DNA of 64,000 nucleotides from Actinomycetes bacterium (GCA_021803085.1 JAJZMD010000162.1:1-64000); one strand, 5' to 3'; positions 44,150 to 58,148 are shown, numbered from the stretch's first letter. Numbers and translations are program-made. Notes: a model not told the origin generated them from the letters alone.

Positions 44150-44466
44150 TCACCCCCCTGCGATCGCGCCCAGCACGATGAACGGTTCGCGGCCCGAGGC
44201 CACCGCGTCGGGAAGCGGGGTGTCCGGGGGCTCGTGCGACAAGTCCTCTTCGCAGGCGAAGAAGCGCACGAACGGCCGCCGGCGCGCGGTCGCCCGGTCC
44301 CGGATCGTCCCCTCGAGGGTGGGCAGCAGGGACTCGAGCGCGTCGAGAACGCTGCGCTGGGTGACCTCCCCGACGATGGGGACCGTCACCTCCCTGCCCA
44401 CGCTCGCGAGCGTGCGCAGTTGCGCCGGGAGCACGACACGCACGGCGTGCGGCTGCTCCGGCTGGA

Positions 44467-44470
<4 letters not shown>
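44150..44470 (-). CDS. MoaD/ThiS-family (ubiquitin-like) protein ending in Gly-Gly
   Basis: 106 residues; GTG 44470 overlaps the stop of the upstream propeller gene (GTGA). The beta-grasp pattern is visible: '[24 protein letters not shown]' (two strands), '[16 protein letters not shown]' (helix), '[12 protein letters not shown]' (strand) and the end '[11 protein letters not shown]'. The terminal Gly-Gly is what MoaD, ThiS and ubiquitin use for adenylation and thiocarboxylate or isopeptide formation. No moeB, moaE or thi gene is nearby, so the pathway cannot be fixed from context. It is ~20 residues longer than typical MoaD. Confidence 0.8.
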
Positions 44471-45582
<1,112 letters not shown>

Positions 45583-45751
45583 GATCCTCCCTCTCACCGA
45601 TCCCGGCGCCCACGAGGCCGAGTCGCTCCGCCCAGGAGCGTACGGCCGTGGTGCGCGGACGTCATCTGGACGTCTCAGGCCGCCACCCCGAGCTCCGTCC
45701 AGGCCGATGCACGGCTACCACGCGATCTCAGACGGGCTCCGGTCCCGAAGC

Positions 45752-48348
<2,597 letters not shown>

Positions 48349-48349
<1 letters not shown>

Positions 48350-48828
48350 CACCGCCGCCTCCTCGAGGGGATGTAGGGGACCGGCGAGGGGTCGAAGGGG
48401 ACGAGGTCGCGGCGGTAGTGCCGGTGGATCCGCTCGATCGCCTCGAGCGCGTCCGCCCTCGCCTTGTCCAGCTCCGCGCGCAGCCGGTCGAGCTCGGTCT
48501 CCAGCTCGAGTACGCGTCGCACCCCCTCGAGGTTCAGCCCCGCGGAGGTCAGGTCCTGGATCCGGCGTAGCCGCGCGAGGTCGCGCTCGGAGAATCGCCG
48601 CGAACCGCCACTGGTGCGCGAGGGGTCGAGAAGCCCTTTGCGCTCGTAGACGCGCAGCGTCTGCGGGTGCACCCCCGAGAGCTCCGCCGCGACAGAGATC
48701 ACGTACACCGGCGTCGCTGTCGGGCGTCCCACCCCTGGTGCCCCGGAGCCGCCGGCCGCACCGCCACCGCCGGCCGCACCGCCACCGCCGTTTCTTCCGA
48801 CGTCTCCTTCGAACCCCGGCATCGTCAC
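48349..48828 (-). CDS. hspR: HspR, MerR-family heat-shock repressor
   Basis: 159 residues. After a ~38-residue Gly/Ala-rich N-terminus the MerR helix-turn-helix follows ('[27 protein letters not shown]', '[15 protein letters not shown]'), with a dimerisation coil (~95-140). HspR with DnaK as co-repressor silences the dnaK operon by binding an inverted repeat (HAIR), and one lies upstream of dnaK here. It lies between dnaJ (overlap) and clpB (overlap), so the repressor is autoregulated. Confidence 0.93.
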
Positions 48829-49943
48829 GCCTCCACCGGCTCACGGGGCACGGGCTCGAGCGTCGCCGCCAGTCGCTCGAGCGCCGCACGTTGCTCGTCG
48901 GTCAGCGACTTGGGCACGACGACTTCCACCCGCACGAGAAGGTCCCCGGCCTTCGACGCGTTCTTCCCGCTGCCCGCCGGCACGCCGCGCCCTTTCACCC
49001 TGAGGTGCGTCCCGGGCGCCGTCCCGGCCGGGACTCGCACCGTGACCGGACCGTCGAGGGTCGGCACGGTGACGGTCGTGCCAAGGGCGGCCTCAGGGAA
49101 GGTGACGGGAACCGAGATCGTCAGGTTCCGTCCGCGACGGCCGAACCGGGGATCGGTGCCCACGCTGACCACGACGTAGAGATCACCCGCCGGCGCGGTC
49201 CCCTGCCCCGGCGCTCCGCGCCCTTTCACGCGGATTCGCTGGCCGTTCTCGACGCCTGCCGGCACCCGCACCTTCACGATCCGGTTGCGACGTTCGGTTC
49301 CGGTGCCCTGACACGTGGGGCACGGTACGTCCACGACGGTGCCCCGGCCGTTGCAGGTCGGGCAGATGGTGCTGAGCGAGAAGAGGCCCTGGTTGTCGTC
49401 GAGCGTCCCCTTCCCGTTGCAGCGCGGGCAGGTGTGCGTCGACGTCCCCGGCGCGGCGCCCGAGCCGTTGCAGGTGTGGCACCGCACGTCTTCAGGGACG
49501 AAGACCTGTGCCGTCGCGCCGTGGACCGCATCCGCAAAAGAAAGGTGCAGCTCGGTCTCGACGTCGGCACCGCGTTGCGGCCCACGCGCCCGCCGCCTCG
49601 GCGACCGCCCGCCGAAGATCCCGCCGAAGATGCTGCTGAGATCGCCGAGGTCCTCGACCTTGAAGGTGGTCCCGCCCGGCGATCCGAACCCGCCGCCGAA
49701 CCCTCCTGCCATGGGCCCGAGCCGGCGCACCTCGTCGTACTCCTTGCGGCGCGCCGCGTCGCCGAGCACGTCGTACGCGGCGCTGATCTCCTTGAAGCGC
49801 TCCTCGCTCCCCGGGTTGGCATCCGGGTGGTACTGCTTGGCGAGCTTCCGGTAGGCGCGCGTGATCTCCTTGTCCGTGGCCGTCGACGAGACGCCGAGCA
49901 CCTGGTAGTAGTCCTTTTCGAACCACTCACGTTGCGCAGGCAC
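48825..49943 (-). CDS. dnaJ: Chaperone protein DnaJ
   Basis: 372 residues. J-domain (~10-75) with '[13 protein letters not shown]' carrying the HPD tripeptide; Gly/Phe-rich linker ('[12 protein letters not shown]'); four zinc-binding CxxCxGxG motifs ('CHTCNGSG', 'CPRCNGKG', 'CPTCNGRG', 'CPTCQGTG'); two C-terminal substrate-binding beta domains. A complete type I DnaJ that stimulates DnaK ATPase. It starts 3 nt after grpE. Confidence 0.96.
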   Translation of the reverse strand: MPAQREWFEKDYYQVLGVSSTATDKEITRAYRKLAKQYHPDANPGSEERFKEISAAYDVLGDAARRKEYDEVRRLGPMAGGFGGGFGSPGGTTFKVEDLGDLSSIFGGIFGGRSPRRRARGPQRGADVETELHLSFADAVHGATAQVFVPEDVRCHTCNGSGAAPGTSTHTCPRCNGKGTLDDNQGLFSLSTICPTCNGRGTVVDVPCPTCQGTGTERRNRIVKVRVPAGVENGQRIRVKGRGAPGQGTAPAGDLYVVVSVGTDPRFGRRGRNLTISVPVTFPEAALGTTVTVPTLDGPVTVRVPAGTAPGTHLRVKGRGVPAGSGKNASKAGDLLVRVEVVVPKSLTDEQRAALERLAATLEPVPREPVEA

Positions 49944-49946
49944 GGC

Positions 49947-50729
49947 TCAGCCCCGGACACGGACCATCGCTGGGCGCAACACCTGGCCGCGCCACAAGTA
50001 GCCCGCCCGCAAGACCCCGTCCACCGAGATCGTGTGCAGGGATGGCCCGCCCGCCGTCTCGTCGCCTTCGCCGCGAACCTGGCTCCCTGTCTGCGCATCG
50101 AACGCACCAGGACGTTCGTCGTCCGGGTCGGCGTGCGCTACCGCGTCGTGCACGGTCGGATCGAACGGCACGCCCACCGTGTCGACTCGCTCGAGGCCCT
50201 CCCGGACCAGGACATCGAGCAACTGGCCTCGCGCTTGCGCGATCGCACGAGCTTCCTCCGACACGGCTCCGCCCTCGCCCTGCCCCTCCCCGTCACGGGG
50301 ACCAAGGTGGGACCAGGCGAGGTCCAGATTGTCGATCACCGGCAGCAGCTTGGTGACGAGGTTCGCCTCGGCGCGCGCCGACTGCTCCTCTTGGAGACGG
50401 GCAACTCGCTTGCGGTAGTTGTCGAAATCGGCCTTGAGCCGCTGGAGGGACTCGAGGTACTCGTCGCGCTGCGCGCTGATCGCGGCGACGTCGGGCAGGG
50501 GACCGCCATCGAACCCGCCCTCGCCCGCACCAGCCTCGCCCGCACCAGCCTCGCCCGCACCAGCCTCGCCCGCACCGCCCTCGCCCGCTCTGCCCTCGCC
50601 CGCTCTGCCTTCTGCGGCAGCGAACCGGGGGGCGCCGACGACCGTCACCGGGCCGGCCTCGCGCTCTTCGACAGCGCTTTCGGCATCAGCTGCCCACCGC
50701 GCCGCCACGTGATCTGGCCGGCCGCTCAT
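49947..50729 (-). CDS. grpE: Nucleotide exchange factor GrpE with repetitive N-terminus
   Basis: 260 residues, longer than the usual ~200 because of a 75-residue Gly/Glu/Ala-rich N-terminus (GEAGA repeats). The GrpE coiled coil starts '[22 protein letters not shown]'. The C-terminal beta domain carries '[20 protein letters not shown]' and '[20 protein letters not shown]', typical signatures. It releases ADP from DnaK. ATG overlaps the dnaK stop (ATGA). Confidence 0.94.
   Translation of the reverse strand: MSGRPDHVAARWAADAESAVEEREAGPVTVVGAPRFAAAEGRAGEGRAGEGGAGEAGAGEAGAGEAGAGEGGFDGGPLPDVAAISAQRDEYLESLQRLKADFDNYRKRVARLQEEQSARAEANLVTKLLPVIDNLDLAWSHLGPRDGEGQGEGGAVSEEARAIAQARGQLLDVLVREGLERVDTVGVPFDPTVHDAVAHADPDDERPGAFDAQTGSQVRGEGDETAGGPSLHTISVDGVLRAGYLWRGQVLRPAMVRVRG
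50518..50612 (-). repeat. 15-bp tandem repeat in the grpE N-terminal region
   Basis: About six copies of the 15-bp unit cctcgcccgcaccag (later copies cctcgcccgctctgc) encode [10 protein letters not shown] on the minus strand. It lies in the disordered N-terminal extension, outside the folded GrpE core. Confidence 0.9.
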
Positions 50730-52603
50730 TGCTCGTCGACGATCTCGGCGTCGACGACCTCGCCCTCCGCGGGCTCGTCGGACGACCCGGCCCCATCGAA
50801 CGATCCGCCGCCGCCAGATCCGGTCCCGCCCGACCCGGCCCCGCCCGACGCAGACGCCGTGGCCTGCGTCGCCTGCTCGTAGAGCCGCTGGGAGAGGCTC
50901 TGGCTCGCGGTCATCAGGCGCTCGGTCGCGGTCTTGATGGCCTCGACGTCGGTCCCCGAGAGGGCGCCCTTCACGCCTTGCAGCGCGCTGGAGACGTCCT
51001 CTTTCTCCGAGCCCTGGAGCTTGTCCCCCTGCTCACGGAGGAGCTTCTCGGTCTGGTACACGAGGGTGTCCGCGGTGTTGCGCACCTCTGCCTCCTCGTG
51101 CCGGCGTCGGTCGTCCTCGGCGTGGGCCTCCGCGTCCCGGACCATCCGCTCGATGTCCTCCTTGGCGAGGGCGGACTGCCCGGTGATCGTCATCGACTGC
51201 TGCTTCCCGGTCGCACGGTCCTGCGCCGACACGTGGACGATCCCGTTCGCGTCGATGTCGAAGGTGACCTCGATCTGCGGGATGCCCCGAGGAGCCGGGG
51301 GGAGGTCGACGAGCTGGAACTTGCCCAGCGTCTTGTTGTACATCGCCATCTCGCGCTCGCCCTGGAGCACGTGGATCTCGACCGACGGCTGGTTGTCCTC
51401 CGCGGTCGTGAACACCTCGGAGCGCTTGGTCGGGATCGTCGTGTTGCGCTCGATGAGCCGGTGCGTGACTCCGCCCTTCGTCTCGATGCCCAGGCTGAGC
51501 GGGGTGACGTCCAGGAGGAGGACGTCCTTCACCTCGCCCTTCAGCACGCCCGCCTGGACGGCCGCGCCGATCGCGACGACCTCGTCCGGGTTCACACCCT
51601 TGTGCGGCTCCTTGCCGGTGAGGTCGTGCACGAGCTCTTGGACGGCCGGCATCCGCGTCGCGCCGCCGACGAGCACGACGTGGTCGATGTCGGAGGTCTT
51701 GAGGCCGGCGTCCTTGATGGCGGACTCGAACGGGCCACGGCACTGCTCGACGAGCTCGTGCGTCAGCTCGTTGAACTTCGACCGCGCAAGCTTCAGGTCC
51801 AGGTGCTTCGGGCCCTCGGACGTCGCGGTGATGAAGGGCAGGTTGATCTGGGTCTCCTGCACCGAGGAGAGCTCGATCTTCGCCTTCTCGGCGGCCTCCT
51901 TCAGCCGCTGGAGGGCCATCTTGTCATTGGACAGGTCGACGCCCTCGGTGTCCTTGAAGGTCTTGACGAGCCAGTCGATGATCTTCTGGTCCCAGTCGTC
52001 GCCGCCCAGGTGGGTGTTGCCCGAGGTGGACTTCACCTCGAAGACGCCCTCGCCGATCTCGAGGATCGAGACGTCGAAGGTGCCGCCGCCGAGGTCGAAG
52101 ACGAGGACGGTCTGGTCCTTCTCCTCCTTGTCCAGCCCGTAGGCGAGGGCTGCCGCGGTCGGCTCGTTGATGATGCGGAGCACCTCGAGCCCGGCGATCT
52201 GCCCGGCTTCCTTCGTCGCGGTCCGCTGCGAGTCGTCGAAGTACGCGGGGACGGTGACGACGGCCTGGGTCACGGTGTCCCCCAGGTACGCCTCGGCGTC
52301 GCGCTTCAGCTTGCCCAAGATCCGGGCAGAGATCTCCTGGGGCGTGTAGGGCTTCCCGTCGATTGTGATCGTCCACTTGGTCCCCATGTGCCGCTTCACC
52401 GACCGGATGGTCCGGTCGGGATTCGTGATCGCCTGCCGCTTGGCGACCTCGCCCACGAGCACCTCGCCGGTCTTGGAGAACCCGACCACCGACGGGGTCG
52501 TCCTCGACCCCTCGGCGTTGGGGATGACGACGGGCTCGCCCGCCTCCAGCACGCTGACCACGGAGTTGGTCGTGCCGAGGTCGATTCCGACCGCCTTGGC
52601 CAT
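50726..52603 (-). CDS. dnaK: Chaperone protein DnaK (Hsp70)
   Basis: 625 residues from ATG 52603 ([18 protein letters not shown]), which replaces a longer frame to 52657. Signatures: 'IDLGTTNS', '[14 protein letters not shown]', '[14 protein letters not shown]', interdomain linker '[19 protein letters not shown]', substrate-binding domain and helical lid. The tail is Ser/Gly-rich and ends '[13 protein letters not shown]', a common Gram-positive DnaK end. It is first in the dnaK-grpE-dnaJ-hspR-clpB operon and is also the HspR co-repressor in studied actinobacteria. Confidence 0.97.
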   Translation of the reverse strand: MAKAVGIDLGTTNSVVSVLEAGEPVVIPNAEGSRTTPSVVGFSKTGEVLVGEVAKRQAITNPDRTIRSVKRHMGTKWTITIDGKPYTPQEISARILGKLKRDAEAYLGDTVTQAVVTVPAYFDDSQRTATKEAGQIAGLEVLRIINEPTAAALAYGLDKEEKDQTVLVFDLGGGTFDVSILEIGEGVFEVKSTSGNTHLGGDDWDQKIIDWLVKTFKDTEGVDLSNDKMALQRLKEAAEKAKIELSSVQETQINLPFITATSEGPKHLDLKLARSKFNELTHELVEQCRGPFESAIKDAGLKTSDIDHVVLVGGATRMPAVQELVHDLTGKEPHKGVNPDEVVAIGAAVQAGVLKGEVKDVLLLDVTPLSLGIETKGGVTHRLIERNTTIPTKRSEVFTTAEDNQPSVEIHVLQGEREMAMYNKTLGKFQLVDLPPAPRGIPQIEVTFDIDANGIVHVSAQDRATGKQQSMTITGQSALAKEDIERMVRDAEAHAEDDRRRHEEAEVRNTADTLVYQTEKLLREQGDKLQGSEKEDVSSALQGVKGALSGTDVEAIKTATERLMTASQSLSQRLYEQATQATASASGGAGSGGTGSGGGGSFDGAGSSDEPAEGEVVDAEIVDEQ

Positions 52604-52671
52604 CGCACTACCTGCCTCTCTCGCGCCGACGGCGCGTTCGCTTGCTTCACCGCTCACGTCTTACTGGGATG

Positions 52672-52703
52672 AGTATAGCAAACTTGAGTGTATGTGTAAC
52701 AAG
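52672..52703 (-). promoter_or_regulatory. dnaK promoter with an HspR (HAIR-like) operator
   Basis: On the minus strand GTTACA (52700-52695), a 17-bp spacer and TATACT (52677-52672) form a sigma-70-type promoter about 70 bp before the dnaK ATG. CTTGAGT-N7-TAACAAG (plus strand 52683-52703) overlaps the -35 and spacer. One half is the exact HAIR half-site CTTGAGT, the other half is imperfect. Binding there would block RNA polymerase. Confidence 0.7.
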
Positions 52704-52781
52704 ATTCTTGAGGCTGATCTTTTCCGCCCACGGCCGGCGCGGCAGCTTCCACTCCGCGACCTGTCTGGATACGCTCGACCC

Positions 52782-53537
52782 ATGCTCGACCTGGTCCTCC
52801 TTCGCCACGGCGAGTCCGAGTGGAACGCCGACAACCTCTTCACCGGCTGGACCGACGTCGACCTGACCCCCGCCGGCGAGGAAGAGGCCCTCCGCGCCGG
52901 CGAGCTGCTCGCGGCCGAGGCATCCATCGACCTCCGCCTCGTCCACACGTCGGTTCTCACCCGGGCGATCCGCACCGCGAACCTGACCCTCGACGCCGCC
53001 GGGCGGTCCTGGCTCCCCGTGCGGCGCCACTGGAGACTGAACGAGCGCCACTACGGCGATCTCCAGGGACTGGACAAGAAGGAGACGGCCGACCGCTTCG
53101 GGCTCGAGCAGATCAAGCTGTGGCGGCGGAGCTACGACGTGCCCCCGCCGCCACTCCCTGCCGGCGACCCCCGCCACCCCGCCGCAGACCTTCGCTACCG
53201 CGACGTCCCCGCGCACGTGCTGCCGGCGACCGAGTGCCTCGCGGACGTGGTCGCCCGCGTCCTTCCCTACTGGGACGACGTGATCGTGCCGGACCTCTAC
53301 GCCGCCGGCGCGAGGGGTGGGGCCGTGCTGGTGGTCGCCCACGGCAACAGCATCCGAGCGTTGCGCAAGCATCTCGACGCCATCGCGGACGCCGACATCC
53401 CGGCGCTCGAGATCCCGACGGGATTCCCGTACCGCTACCGGTTCGACGACGACCTCACGGTGCGCGGCGCCGGCTACCTCGGCGACCCCGACGCTGCCCG
53501 AAAGGCCGCGGAGGCCGTCGCCAGACAGGCGGGTTGA
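52782..53537 (+). CDS. gpmA: 2,3-bisphosphoglycerate-dependent phosphoglycerate mutase
   Basis: 251 residues. It interconverts 3- and 2-phosphoglycerate in glycolysis. '[10 protein letters not shown]' carries the phospho-acceptor His9. '[15 protein letters not shown]' and '[16 protein letters not shown]' (catalytic Glu) are typical, and '[15 protein letters not shown]' has the second His. Start ATG 52782 is preceded by TACGCT six nt upstream and no Shine-Dalgarno, suggesting a leaderless mRNA. It is divergent from dnaK. Confidence 0.95.
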   Translation: MLDLVLLRHGESEWNADNLFTGWTDVDLTPAGEEEALRAGELLAAEASIDLRLVHTSVLTRAIRTANLTLDAAGRSWLPVRRHWRLNERHYGDLQGLDKKETADRFGLEQIKLWRRSYDVPPPPLPAGDPRHPAADLRYRDVPAHVLPATECLADVVARVLPYWDDVIVPDLYAAGARGGAVLVVAHGNSIRALRKHLDAIADADIPALEIPTGFPYRYRFDDDLTVRGAGYLGDPDAARKAAEAVARQAG

Positions 53538-53572
53538 GGGGGCGTCGGCGCGCGTCCGGCACGCGTCCGGCA

Positions 53573-53608
53573 CGTCAGTGCGTCAGTGCGTCAGTGCGTC
53601 AGTGCGTC
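53573..53608. repeat. 8-bp tandem repeat covering the glnD stop codon
   Basis: cgtcagtg is repeated four times exactly (53573-53604) and then partially. The glnD stop (53591-53593) lies inside the third copy, so the repeat includes the last codons of glnD and the start of the 53-bp gap to gpmA. Each copy can supply a TGA stop, so copy-number change would shift the frame near the end of glnD. Confidence 0.92.
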
Positions 53609-56059
53609 GAGCGCCGACTGCTCCACCCGCTCGAGAAGGGCCGGCTCGGTGACCTTGCTGCCCGCGCCGTCCCGCACGTAGAAGGCATCGACGACCTCGT
53701 CGCCGACCGTCGACACCCTGGCCGTCACGACGTCCAGGCCGCAGTCGAAGAACGCCCGAGTCACCCGGTAGAGGAGCCCGAGCTCATCCGGCGCCCGGAC
53801 TTCCACCACGGTCGACGACGCAGACGCCTCGACGTCGACCGTCACCGACGGCTCCACCGGATGCGGCGCCGAGGGCCGGCGTGCGCCCGCGTAGTCCTGA
53901 GCCTTCGCCTCGAGGCGCCGAGAAAGGTCCAGATCGCCCGCCAGGACGGCGTTCAGATCTGCCCGCAGCCTCTCGACGTCGGGCAGCCGGGCGCGTGTCA
54001 CGTTCAGGACGAAGACCTCGACGGCCACCCCGGCGTCGGTCGAGACGTCGGCGCCCCGCACGTCGAGCCCGTGAAGGGCGAGCGTGCCGGCAACCGACGC
54101 GAGCAACCCTCGCCGGTCGGGTGCGGCGACCACGAGCCTCGGCGGCTCCACCTGCACGACCGGACGGCCTTCGGCGCGCACCTGTGCGACGAGATCTCCG
54201 TAGCGCTCCCCCAGGCTCACCGGCCGTCCCGCGTCCACCGGCTCTCCTGCGAGCGCGTTCCCCACCCGCGACACGAGCTCCGCCACGAGACCTGCCTTCC
54301 AGGGGCCCCAGGCGGCGGGGCCCGTGGCGAGGCCGTCCGCCTCGGTCAGCGCCCAGAGGAGGAGGAGCGTCTCGCGGTCGCCCACGAGCTTCGCCGTGGC
54401 GGCGATGGTCGCAGGGTCCTCCAGGTCACGACGCGTGGCGGTGTCCGCCAGGAGCAGGTGGAGACGGCAGAGCGTGACGAGCGTCGTCACGTCGTCCTCT
54501 TCGAACCCCATCCGACGACCCACCCTCGCCACGAGCCGCACACCCTCGTCCGTGTGGTCGCCTGGCATCCCCTTGCCGATGTCGTGCAGCAGGCAGCCGA
54601 CGAGCAGCAGGTCCGGCCTGGACACCCGGCCGGCGAACGCGGCGGCGTTCGCAGCCGCCTCGATGAGGTGCCGGTCGACCGTGAAGCGGTGGTACGCGTT
54701 GCGCTGTGGCCGGTTGCGGACCAGCTCCCATTCGGGGATCAGGCGCATGACGACCCCGACGTGGTCCAGGGCTTCCAGAGCATCGACGGCACGGTGACCC
54801 TGCGCCAAAAGCCGCACGAGCGCCTGGCGAGTGTCGCTCGGCCACGGCTCGGAGGGCGACGTTGCAGCCGAGAGGCGCCGGAGCGCTTCCGGCGCGATCG
54901 GTGCTGACCGCTCGGCCGCGACTGCCGCCACTCGCAATGGAAGCGAGGGGTCCGTCCCCACGTCGACGCCGTCTGCGACCGTCACCTCGCCGTGGATCAC
55001 GAGAACCCCCGGCTCGTCGACCGGCCCCGCGGCCCGTCTCGCGGCCCGTCTCGTCGCCGGTCCTGCGGCCTGACCCGTGACCTCTCCTGGGGCCTGACCC
55101 GTCGCCTGTCCCGTCGCCTGTCCGTCGCCTGCCGCCTGCGAACGGCGACGGCGCGCCCGCGCGCCGATGCCGCCGGGCTCGGGGGGCTCCCAGCGGTGTC
55201 GCCGGCGCCAGGTGCTGGTACAGGTCCAGGCGATCGTCCGGCCGGCAGCTGCGACCGCAGCCATGAGTGCGTCCGCGTCCGGGTACCCGAGCGCGCCGGC
55301 GACCTGATCCTGCTCTTGGAGGACGAGGCGGTCGAGCGCTCTCCCCGCGGCGCGATGGAGCTCCACGCGGGCGGCCAGCAGGGTGCCGGTCGCAACCTCG
55401 ACCGCCTGCAGGTCCGCGGAACGTGCCAGATCGGGCGCACCTGTCGCCATGGCGCGCAGGGCGTGGGCGTCGCGCAGCCCGCCTTGCGCCTCTTTCACGT
55501 CGGGCTCGAGGAGGAACGCGACCTCGCCGTGGCGCGCCCAGCGCTCCGACATCTGCTCGGACAGCGCGGGCAACCAGGACGCGGCGAGCCGCCTGCGCCA
55601 CTGAGCCCTTGCAGCGGAGATCAGTGGGCTCGCCACCCCCTCGTCACCCCAGACCAGCCGAGCGTCCAGGAGCCCGAGGGCCACCCGGAGGTCGGCTGCA
55701 GCCGCCGAGAGCACGTCCTTCGGGCGGCGGACGCTGTGGTCGAGATGGACCCCTTCGTCCCACACCGGGTACCAGATCGCATCGGCCAAAGCTGCGACGT
55801 CGCTACGCCCGTCATGGACCAGCACCAGGTCCAGGTCGCTGTGCGGGCAGAGCTCGCCGCGCCCGTACCCGCCGACCGCAAGCAAGGCGACCCGGCGCCG
55901 GTCGCCGATCGCCCGCTCGCACAGATCCGCGAGCCACCGGTCCGCTTCCGCAGCGTAGGCGTGGCAGAACGGGCGTCCACGGAGGTCCGAGCGCGCGAGC
56001 AGAGCCTGGCGTCGCTCCCGGAGCGACCCCGCCTGACTCTGGGCCGGCCGGCCCGTCAT
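53591..56059 (-). CDS. glnD: PII nucleotidyltransferase / deuridylylase-type enzyme GlnD
   Basis: 822 residues. It modifies and demodifies the PII protein according to glutamine level; in actinobacteria studied so far the modification is adenylylation. Nucleotidyltransferase domain with 'AVGGYGRGELCPHSDLDLVLVHDG'; linker; HD domain with 'GCLLHDIGKGMPGDH'; two C-terminal ACT domains (about 'RLVVAAPDRRGLLASVAG' and 'VVEVRAPDELGLLYRV') that sense glutamine. A low-complexity insert (~335-380: GQATGQATG, RRAARRAAG) sits between the transferase and HD parts. It lies 19 bp after glnB. Confidence 0.93.
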   Translation of the reverse strand: MTGRPAQSQAGSLRERRQALLARSDLRGRPFCHAYAAEADRWLADLCERAIGDRRRVALLAVGGYGRGELCPHSDLDLVLVHDGRSDVAALADAIWYPVWDEGVHLDHSVRRPKDVLSAAAADLRVALGLLDARLVWGDEGVASPLISAARAQWRRRLAASWLPALSEQMSERWARHGEVAFLLEPDVKEAQGGLRDAHALRAMATGAPDLARSADLQAVEVATGTLLAARVELHRAAGRALDRLVLQEQDQVAGALGYPDADALMAAVAAAGRTIAWTCTSTWRRRHRWEPPEPGGIGARARRRRSQAAGDGQATGQATGQAPGEVTGQAAGPATRRAARRAAGPVDEPGVLVIHGEVTVADGVDVGTDPSLPLRVAAVAAERSAPIAPEALRRLSAATSPSEPWPSDTRQALVRLLAQGHRAVDALEALDHVGVVMRLIPEWELVRNRPQRNAYHRFTVDRHLIEAAANAAAFAGRVSRPDLLLVGCLLHDIGKGMPGDHTDEGVRLVARVGRRMGFEEDDVTTLVTLCRLHLLLADTATRRDLEDPATIAATAKLVGDRETLLLLWALTEADGLATGPAAWGPWKAGLVAELVSRVGNALAGEPVDAGRPVSLGERYGDLVAQVRAEGRPVVQVEPPRLVVAAPDRRGLLASVAGTLALHGLDVRGADVSTDAGVAVEVFVLNVTRARLPDVERLRADLNAVLAGDLDLSRRLEAKAQDYAGARRPSAPHPVEPSVTVDVEASASSTVVEVRAPDELGLLYRVTRAFFDCGLDVVTARVSTVGDEVVDAFYVRDGAGSKVTEPALLERVEQSALDALTH

Positions 56060-56078
56060 CGGCCGTGCTCCGTCTTCG

Positions 56079-56456
<378 letters not shown>

Positions 56457-58046
56457 TCAGCTCGTGCCTGTGGTCCCGAGAGGCGGCCCGCGGTCCACGG
56501 GTGGTCGCACCCCGATCGCACCGACCGGCGCCAATGTCGAGTCGCGCTCGTGTCCATCCACTCCGAAGCCGCCCGTCCGCTGCGCGAGCGTCTCCTCGGG
56601 GAAGGCCTCCTCGTCGTGGATCGCCAGATCGCCGACCTCGAGCACGCTGTCTTTGTACCTCGCCCCTCGCAGCACGAGGCCGATGAACTTCATGATCAGG
56701 AAGGTCACGACTGCAGACCAGAAGATGACGAAGATCGCAGCCCGAAGCTGCTCCCACTCCTGGTGCCAGGAGCCCGTGTACATCAGCCCGCTCACCGAGA
56801 AGGGGGCGCAGGACCCGTGCGCCGAGAGGTACGAGGCGTTCGAGGTGTTCACGACTTGGCCGTTCTTCCCGAGCGTGCCACAGCCGTACTCGACGATGGC
56901 CGGATCTCCGAAGATCCCGACCATCAGCCCACCGAACAATCCGGCGATGCCGTGCGTGTAGACCACGCCCAGCGCGTCGTCGACACGGGAGAACGGCCGT
57001 ACCCTCGACAGGTAGTTCCACGCCAACCAGACGATGCCGGTCGCGATCAACCCCACGAGGATCGCGCCCCAGCCGTCGACCCAGCCCGCGCTCGGGGTGA
57101 TGGCGACCAGCCCGCAGATCATCCCGTTCACCCCACCGAGGAAGGTCGGCTTCCTGGCCTTGGAGAACCAGCCGTCCAACCCCATCCAGGCGAGCACGCC
57201 CGCAGCCGTTGCGAGGTTCGTGTTGATCACCGCGGTCGCCATGTCGGCCCCCGCGTAGTACGGGTCGCCGCCGTTGAACCCGTTCCAGCCGAGCCAGAGG
57301 ATCCCAGCTCCGACCGCGGCCATGACGAGGTTGTTCGGGATGGCGTTCTTCCTGTCCCTCGCGAGCCGGGGCCCCAAGACCCAGGCCGCCACGAACCCGG
57401 AGACTCCGGCTGACATATGGATCACGTAGCCGCCGGAGAAGTCGAGCGCACCCTCCTGCGCGAAGTAGCCGCCACCCCAGAGGAGGAAGGCATCGATCGC
57501 GTAGACGAAGGTGGTCCACAGCGGGACGAGCAGGCACCACGCGCTGAACTTGATCCTGCCGAGCACGCTGCCGAGGAAGAGCAGGGGCGTGATGGCCGCG
57601 AACACGAATTGGAAGAACGCCAGGGTCGCGGTCGGGAAGTGGAACGGGATCGCGGTGTTGGCGGCCGAGACCGCTTGGCCCTGCTCGCCGACGGCTGTCG
57701 TGATCTGGCCCGGCTTGCCCACCAGGTTCTCGAAGAAGTGCTTGACCCAGCCGACCCCGCTCAGCTGGGTCTGGATGCCGTTGTGGACGCCGCCACCGAG
57801 CGAGGTGGCTCCGAACCCCATCTTGAACGCCCACAGGACCCACGCGATCAGCACCAGCGAGAATCCCGCGAACATCATCGCCAGGACGTTGACCGACCAC
57901 TTCTTCGGGACGATCGACGCGTACAGCACGGCCAAGGCAGGCAGGCTCATGAGCCCGACCAGCGTGGCTGCGGTGATCTGCCAGGTGTTGTCCGCCGGGT
58001 TCAGCCAGCTTGGATAGGGAACTGACGCGACCGCCGCCTGCAACAC
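56457..58046 (-). CDS. amtB: Ammonium transporter (Amt/MEP/Rh family)
   Basis: 529 residues; GTG start with GGAGAG 8 nt upstream. About eleven membrane helices. The twin pore histidines are seen in 'FSGGYVIHMSAGVSG' and 'VVYTHGIAGLFGG'; 'GAGILWLGWNGFNGG' is the Amt signature. It is longer than E. coli AmtB through an extracellular insert after helix 2 (~75-125), a loop with two Cys ('EYGCGTLGK', 'AHGSCAPF') and a soluble ~55-residue C-terminal tail. Ammonium uptake is gated by the PII protein encoded next. Confidence 0.94.
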   Translation of the reverse strand: MLQAAVASVPYPSWLNPADNTWQITAATLVGLMSLPALAVLYASIVPKKWSVNVLAMMFAGFSLVLIAWVLWAFKMGFGATSLGGGVHNGIQTQLSGVGWVKHFFENLVGKPGQITTAVGEQGQAVSAANTAIPFHFPTATLAFFQFVFAAITPLLFLGSVLGRIKFSAWCLLVPLWTTFVYAIDAFLLWGGGYFAQEGALDFSGGYVIHMSAGVSGFVAAWVLGPRLARDRKNAIPNNLVMAAVGAGILWLGWNGFNGGDPYYAGADMATAVINTNLATAAGVLAWMGLDGWFSKARKPTFLGGVNGMICGLVAITPSAGWVDGWGAILVGLIATGIVWLAWNYLSRVRPFSRVDDALGVVYTHGIAGLFGGLMVGIFGDPAIVEYGCGTLGKNGQVVNTSNASYLSAHGSCAPFSVSGLMYTGSWHQEWEQLRAAIFVIFWSAVVTFLIMKFIGLVLRGARYKDSVLEVGDLAIHDEEAFPEETLAQRTGGFGVDGHERDSTLAPVGAIGVRPPVDRGPPLGTTGTS

Positions 58047-58121
58047 CGTTCGCTCTCCTCTCGCGCTCGTCTCGCACTTGCTCGAACTTGCTCGCTCGGC
58101 GCTAGAGCCTGAGGCTCGCGT

Positions 58122-58148
58122 GTTACCCCTTCGTCACGTGAGTGTTAG
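58122..58148 (-). promoter_or_regulatory. GlnR-like operator upstream of amtB-glnB-glnD
   Basis: On the minus strand three half-sites are spaced exactly 11 bp apart: CTAAC (58148-58144), N6, GTGAC (58137-58133), N6, GTAAC (58126-58122). This agrees with the GlnR pattern GTnAC-N6-GaAAC of actinobacteria. It is ~75 bp upstream of the amtB start, which suits activation under nitrogen limitation. Whether this organism has GlnR is not visible in the window. Confidence 0.5.

Noticed and set aside
50729-52672. Long plus-strand open frame opposite dnaK
   Set aside because: Antisense shadow in high-GC DNA; DnaK motifs are complete on the minus strand.
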